Positions 54,501-60,500 of a stretch of 64,000 bases of DNA are shown one piece after another. The position numbers and the translations under genes were made by a program. Each line of letters starts with the position of its first letter. Positions within the stretch are counted from its first letter, which is position 1. The stretch comes from Megalopta genalis (Eukaryota; Arthropoda; Insecta; Hymenoptera; Halictidae), in contig NC_135013.1 in the NCBI RefSeq assembly GCF_051020955.1, positions 46,133,087 to 46,197,086 on the forward strand, in the 5' to 3' direction. The notes beneath the pieces were generated by a model. It worked only from the letters and a program-made list of their open reading frames with translations, did not search any database and was not told the origin of the DNA.

Positions 54501-57500
54501 TTTTCATAAAAATGTGATTAATATAGTATTCGATGATTCTGATGGTTATAGTAATGCCGCTACCGAGTATTGAGCCAACTATGGTCCCGTCAGGGGTGCA
54601 ACCATTGCTAGTCTTCGTGAATGTAAAATCTGGCGGTTGCCAGGGACTCCAGTTGATCTCCAGTTTTCGTAAACTTCTAAATCCATATCAAGTGTTCGAT
54701 CTGGACAATGGAGGACCACTTCCTGGGTACGTAATAATTAATTCTTTATGCTCGTAATTGTACTGTAACTGCATGTTTTACAGCAAAACTTTGTTTATTT
54801 GGGATAAGCAGCATGACATAAATGTTCGTCGGATTGTGGAACAGTTATTTACAAGGAGTGGTCGCAATCGTTGGTTCACTGATTTTGATAAAACTGTTTA
54901 CGATTAATCTCGAGCAAAAATAAGCCAACCCATTTTTTGTAATTAAAAAATGATATGTCTGGGAGTTGTTATGTCTACCATAAAATTGGAGGCATCTTTT
55001 GCAAAATTGTTTGCAATAAATAAAATCTTCGTTGAGTTTAATGAAAGTATAATAAAAAAATGTCCAAAGTTTCATGCTAATTAATTAAATCATTTTCATG
55101 GATGGACATTGGGGTAAGTGATGTTGGTATGATTATACAGGTACAAGCATGTAGAAATCATTCTACTTTGAAAGAAAGCGCAATGTGTTGAGTGTTAAAA
55201 CATATTAAGGACGATTCTCCTTAGTCAATTAAATGTTAACGTTCTAAATAAATTATGAGCAATATTTCCTATAGACAACAGCATTTTTAAGTATGAGACA
55301 TGTACTATTTGTAAAATAAAAATTTACAAACATCATTTATTTTTCACTCATTTCCGGTGCTTTGACAAAAAAATGTTTCGAACCAAAATTAATTGGTGCT
55401 CGGTCTTTTATAAACATCAATATAAAAAATTTAAAGAGAAACTTTTTTCAAATAAAAAATTAAAGTCACCTTGATTTTTTAATTGTCACTGCATCTTTTT
55501 TACTTAATAATGCTGTAGCTGACGTCAAGACGAATTCAACGACTTATATAAAACTGTCTTTACGTCTTAAAACATTGCTGAAATCGTCGTGAACGGCTTA
55601 TTCATCGATTGGGACCACTGTACGGCGCGGCGCGGCGTCCCTGCTATACAAGTTAGGCCCGTTTCACACGTGGCTGCTTGTATCGCGATGCGCGTATGAT
55701 GGATACCGACCGTACATGCAATTCAACGGGACATGCAGTCAATACCGAAGTTTACATAAAAAATGTTTTGTCACTGTCACCGATGTTCGCGGTCCGTAAG
55801 AACCTCAGCCACCTTTGCACTGGACAAAAACTGACATAACCTTAGACAAGCGGAGATAAGTTCTGAAGTTCTTACAGTCCGCGAGACCCAAGCGTCACCA
55901 TTTGTCTGCAACGTAGAAGCGTCTCTCGCGACCGCACTTTCCCCTGACTAACCAACAAACTGAAGTGGAGTAAGAGAGGGGATTGTCGACGAAACTTACG
56001 CGTAGGTCACACTGGTCATGAGCGTTAAAGCTAATCATGCAATAATGAAACTTTCAAATTTTGTCATTTTTATCTTATCTTTTCCCATGAAGTGTCAACG
56101 ATTTGTTGAGATTCGTCCGATGAAAATTAGACAAAACATAACATAAATCCGACTAGTTTTACAATTTAATCATTTCGTACCGTCTTAATTTTATTATTTA
56201 TGCAAAATCCACAAAAACACTCCTATTCACGTCATGTTTGGACTCGTTCGAATCGGAGAAAAATCTGAACTATTAATTGTTACCGCGATTATGAAGAAAA
56301 CGTTAAGAATTACCGACAATGAAATTTTCTTTATTGTACGTTTATTTTAGTACAGCTAGTTGTAGTGTCTCTTTAACCTCTTAGGCACGACGCGCCACTA
56401 TAGTGGCTTTCGCGGATATATCATCTCTCTGAACGAGACGCCACTATAGTGGCTTTCGCGGATGTCATCTCTCTGAACGACGCGCCACTATAACGGGTGT
56501 CCCAAAAATGTCTCGCAATCCGCAAATGGCGGGTTTCTCGGATCATTTGAAGCAGCTTCTTCCTTTACAAAAATTTTCTCCGAGGCACCGTTAACGAGTT
56601 ATTAACGAAAAACAGTGACCAATAAGAATCGAGTACGGCTGACGCGAGGCGGCCCAGCCAACCAGCGCACGAAGTCCAGTTCCGCTCATTGGCTCGGTCA
56701 CCTCGCGTCAGCTGAGCTCGCCTCTCATTGGTCACTGTTTTTCGTTACTAACTCGTTAACGGTGCCTCGGAGAAAATTGTTGTAAAGGAAAAGGTTGCTT
56801 CAAATGACCTGAGGAACCTGCCTCTTTCGGATTGCGAGACATTTTTGGGACACCCTGTAGTGGCTCGCTCTAGTAGCTCACTCGCTCTCCGTTTGAATTA
56901 AATAATCATCTTCCTATGCATTGTTTTACATTTCTTTTGTCTTCACATCGACTTACAACAGTGTTAACAATATACCGACGGAATATACAGCATCAGCCTC
57001 TGTACAGTACATATCAGAATCTGCCGTCCAAGGAAATAGTCTCGTGCAGAATTCAGCCGTACCTAAAAGGTTAAATACCAAGTCTCGACGGTCGCGACGC
57101 ACGGCGGTCTACGTCTACGTTCTCGCTTTCGCTCGCTGCATCTATTCTCTTATTTCGTCCGCTGCATCTATTCTCTTATTTTGTCGAGCTGTACAAAAAC
57201 CCTGCAAATTTAAGCGAGCATTACTCCAATCACTGTAGAATTGAGACTTGTTGAAAATCGATTTCCTACGTTCCGTTTCAGACTCTACGTTTTCCGGCAT
57301 ATAAGAGACTACAAAATCTTAGTTTGCGGTGGGGACGGAACAATCGGATGGGTGCTACAGTGTTTGGATAACGTGGGGCAGGACAGCGAATGTTCATCAC
57401 CTGCCTGCGCTATCGTTCCTCTGGGAACAGGAAACGATCTCGCGCGTGTTCTATGCTGGGGTGCTGGTTACACCGGTGACGAAGATCCCCTGAATCTGCT

Positions 57501-60500
57501 TCGAGATGTCATCGATGCAGAGGAATCTCAGCTGGATAGGTGGACGGTAGTTTTCCACACGGAAGAAAAAGAAGACAAACAGTTGATCAATAATCCAGGA
57601 GGTTTGTTAAATTATACATACTTACTTGATTACGGGACATTCCATGCCGAACTGATCACTTTTGTACCTCGGGTTTAAATCATCGTTTTTCTAATTTCGA
57701 AATTGTTTAAGAATTTACGAAGACAGCCTTCACGTTTGAATTTATACAGGGTGTCTCATAATTACGCTAATATTCAGAGAGGTGTGATTCCTGAGGCCTT
57801 GGATTCGCGAGGCCGCCTCGCGCCAACCGAGCTCGTCTCTGATTGGTCAATGTTTTTCGTTAATAACTCGTAAACAAAACCGTAGATTGCATTTTCGCTA
57901 AGGAAAATGTTACTTCAAATAACTTCAGGAATCACTCCTTTCCGGCTGTTAATATAATTATGGGACACCCTGTATAAACTCAAACGTGAAGGCAGTTTTC
58001 GTAAAAATCAGCAAAAACTGAAAATTTTTAGGGCTTGTTATTCTTAAACAATTTCGAAATTAGAACCCCCCCCCCCTCCCTCTAATTGTATCGAATAACC
58101 CTAACTGCAGTGGTATTTACATATTTTCCAACAGGATATTTGCGAACAATGTTGATATTGAAATGTATTGACTTCTAGAAAGGTCAAATTAACTATTATT
58201 TTTCATTTGACTTGCTTCCTACAATTATCAGTAAAGTTATAAAAATGATTTTACTAGAAATTTTCTAATATGTTTTTCATCTAGTCACATGTTATAATCA
58301 AAATCATACGAAATCCGAATAATTCCAATTTTGTTATTATTAGATTGCGGATATTTATGAATTTATGACACGTCCAAACTTTTAAAATGCAAGACAATGT
58401 ATAAATTAACAAAGACCTAGTAGAATTTTTCTTTTCCTTTTACAATGGGTAATCTTTCAGATGACTAAAGAAATTTTTCTTTAATTTTAATTTTTGTCAA
58501 ATGTCGTATTTGAAAAGACTTAAAAGAATTTGCACGGAAATCTGTGCAATCTCTCCAATTGTCTCTCAACGTGTACAAAAATGAACAATTTGGGAAGAGG
58601 ACATACGATTATTCTACATACATAACATATAAAAATGAGCCGCGAGGCTCGAATAATCCTATCTTCCCTTCCCACATTGTCCATTTTTTTTACAAGCTGA
58701 AGAACAATTAGAGAGACCAATTATTTTTATAATGCATTAGCTGTGTTGAGCACTTGGTAATTTTGGTCTTAATATTTGAAAACACTTGCATCTCAACAGA
58801 ATAATTATTACAACATTTTTTTCGCGCGAAGTCTCCAATTTTACAATACGTGCAGTGTGAAAATGTTCGTATGTTACAGTCGGCGCGACCAACGAGGACA
58901 ATTCGCAAATATACGTAATGAACAATTATTTCGGCATTGGCGTCGACGCGGAGCTATGTCTGGCATTCCACAAGGCCAGAGAAGAAAATCCGGACAAGTT
59001 TAGGAGCAGAATTCGTAACAAGGGGACATATGTAACGATAGCACTCCGGCAGATGATGAAAAAAACAACTTGTAAAGATTTGCATACGAAAATTCGGTTG
59101 GAGGTGGACGGAAAACTGGTAGAGTTGCCGCAAGTCGAAGGAATTATTATTCTGAATATTTTAAGGTATTTTATAACTTCTCACTGCATGTATGTGTACA
59201 TATATTTACCAAAATTATTGTACAAGTGGGAAATGAGTGGTTCCTGAGGTCATTTGAAGAAACTTTTTCCTTAGCGAAAATATTCTACGAGGCTTTGTTT
59301 ACGAGTTATTAACGAAAAACACAGACCAATCGGAAAGCGAGTGCAGCCGGTGCTCCACCCTTGCGGCCAATGCCGCGTCACGCGTCTGACGCAGGACAGG
59401 GCGGGGCGTCAGCCGTACGCAATCTCTTGTTGGTCAATGTTTTTCCTTAATAACTCGTAAAGAAAGCCTCGTAGAACATTTTCGCAAGGGAAAAGTTACT
59501 TCGAATAACTTCAAGAATCCCTCATTTCTCGCTTCTACAATAATTTTTAGACACCCTGTATATTCAAGGTGGTCTAATAAGAAGTAGCGTTTGAATATGT
59601 TCGTTATTTCGTCGTTTCGGAGATTTCATGGTTTCACGCATTTTTCTCGCTTTTTAAAATGGTTAGTTGGTGCAGATGAATATTTTCTATAGTAAAAAAG
59701 ATTAGCATAGGAAATATTTTAACTTTACAAAAAAAGAATACGCTATTTCATATGTTACGAAGACATGCAGCTGTATGACAGCTCAAGGAGTTGGACAAAT
59801 GTGCATTTTCTGCAAACATATGGACCCTGACATTTTCTATTCGTGTACTAGAGAACTTTCTCATACCAAGTTTAGAACAGTAGAACTCAAACAAAATTGA
59901 TTCGGACGATTTTTATTTCTAGTATGATAATGCAAATTCTCATCGATGCAAAGAAGCTCAGGATTACTTACAACAAAATGCATTCGAGATATAAAATGGT
60001 CTGCAAATATCCCATATCTAATTTTAGTTGAATAATTTACGACGACGTACATTGGTAAATTCTTTTTTGTAAAAAATATAGAGCTGCATCAACTAATGTA
60101 TAACTAAATATATGATTCTACCTTAAAAAGTGAAGGTGACCTTGAAAGTGACGGGACCTACTTCAGCTGTAAAACAATTATTACCACCATATTATACATA
60201 TTATACAACTAATAATAAACATATTATCTATACATTTTCAAAATCGATTTTCTCGTAAACGAAGCTTCAAACGGAAAAATGTTACTCCTTTTTTTCAACT
60301 CATTTTCGCATGTGGGTTACCGCATACCCATCCAATGATACTACGTCCGGTAACACCCTGTATACATATAGTCCTCTCTATACTGAAATACTTCATTTAA
60401 CAAAGTTTACCACCCAAGTTGACCACCCTGTATACAGGGTGTCCCATGGAAGTTGAGATTATAAAAAGTCTCGTAGACACGTGATTAAAAAAAAAGAAGC

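Larger units (their letters stand above)
56373..57074. mobile_element. TTAA-flanked piggyBac-like element hosting tandem repeats and a MITE
   Basis: The left end TTAACCTCTTAGGCACGACG is mirrored by the right end CAGCCGTACCTAAAAGGTTAA. Without the 365-bp MITE inside it would be about 335 bp. Its left part contains the GCCACTATAGTGGC tandem units. Confidence 0.7.
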
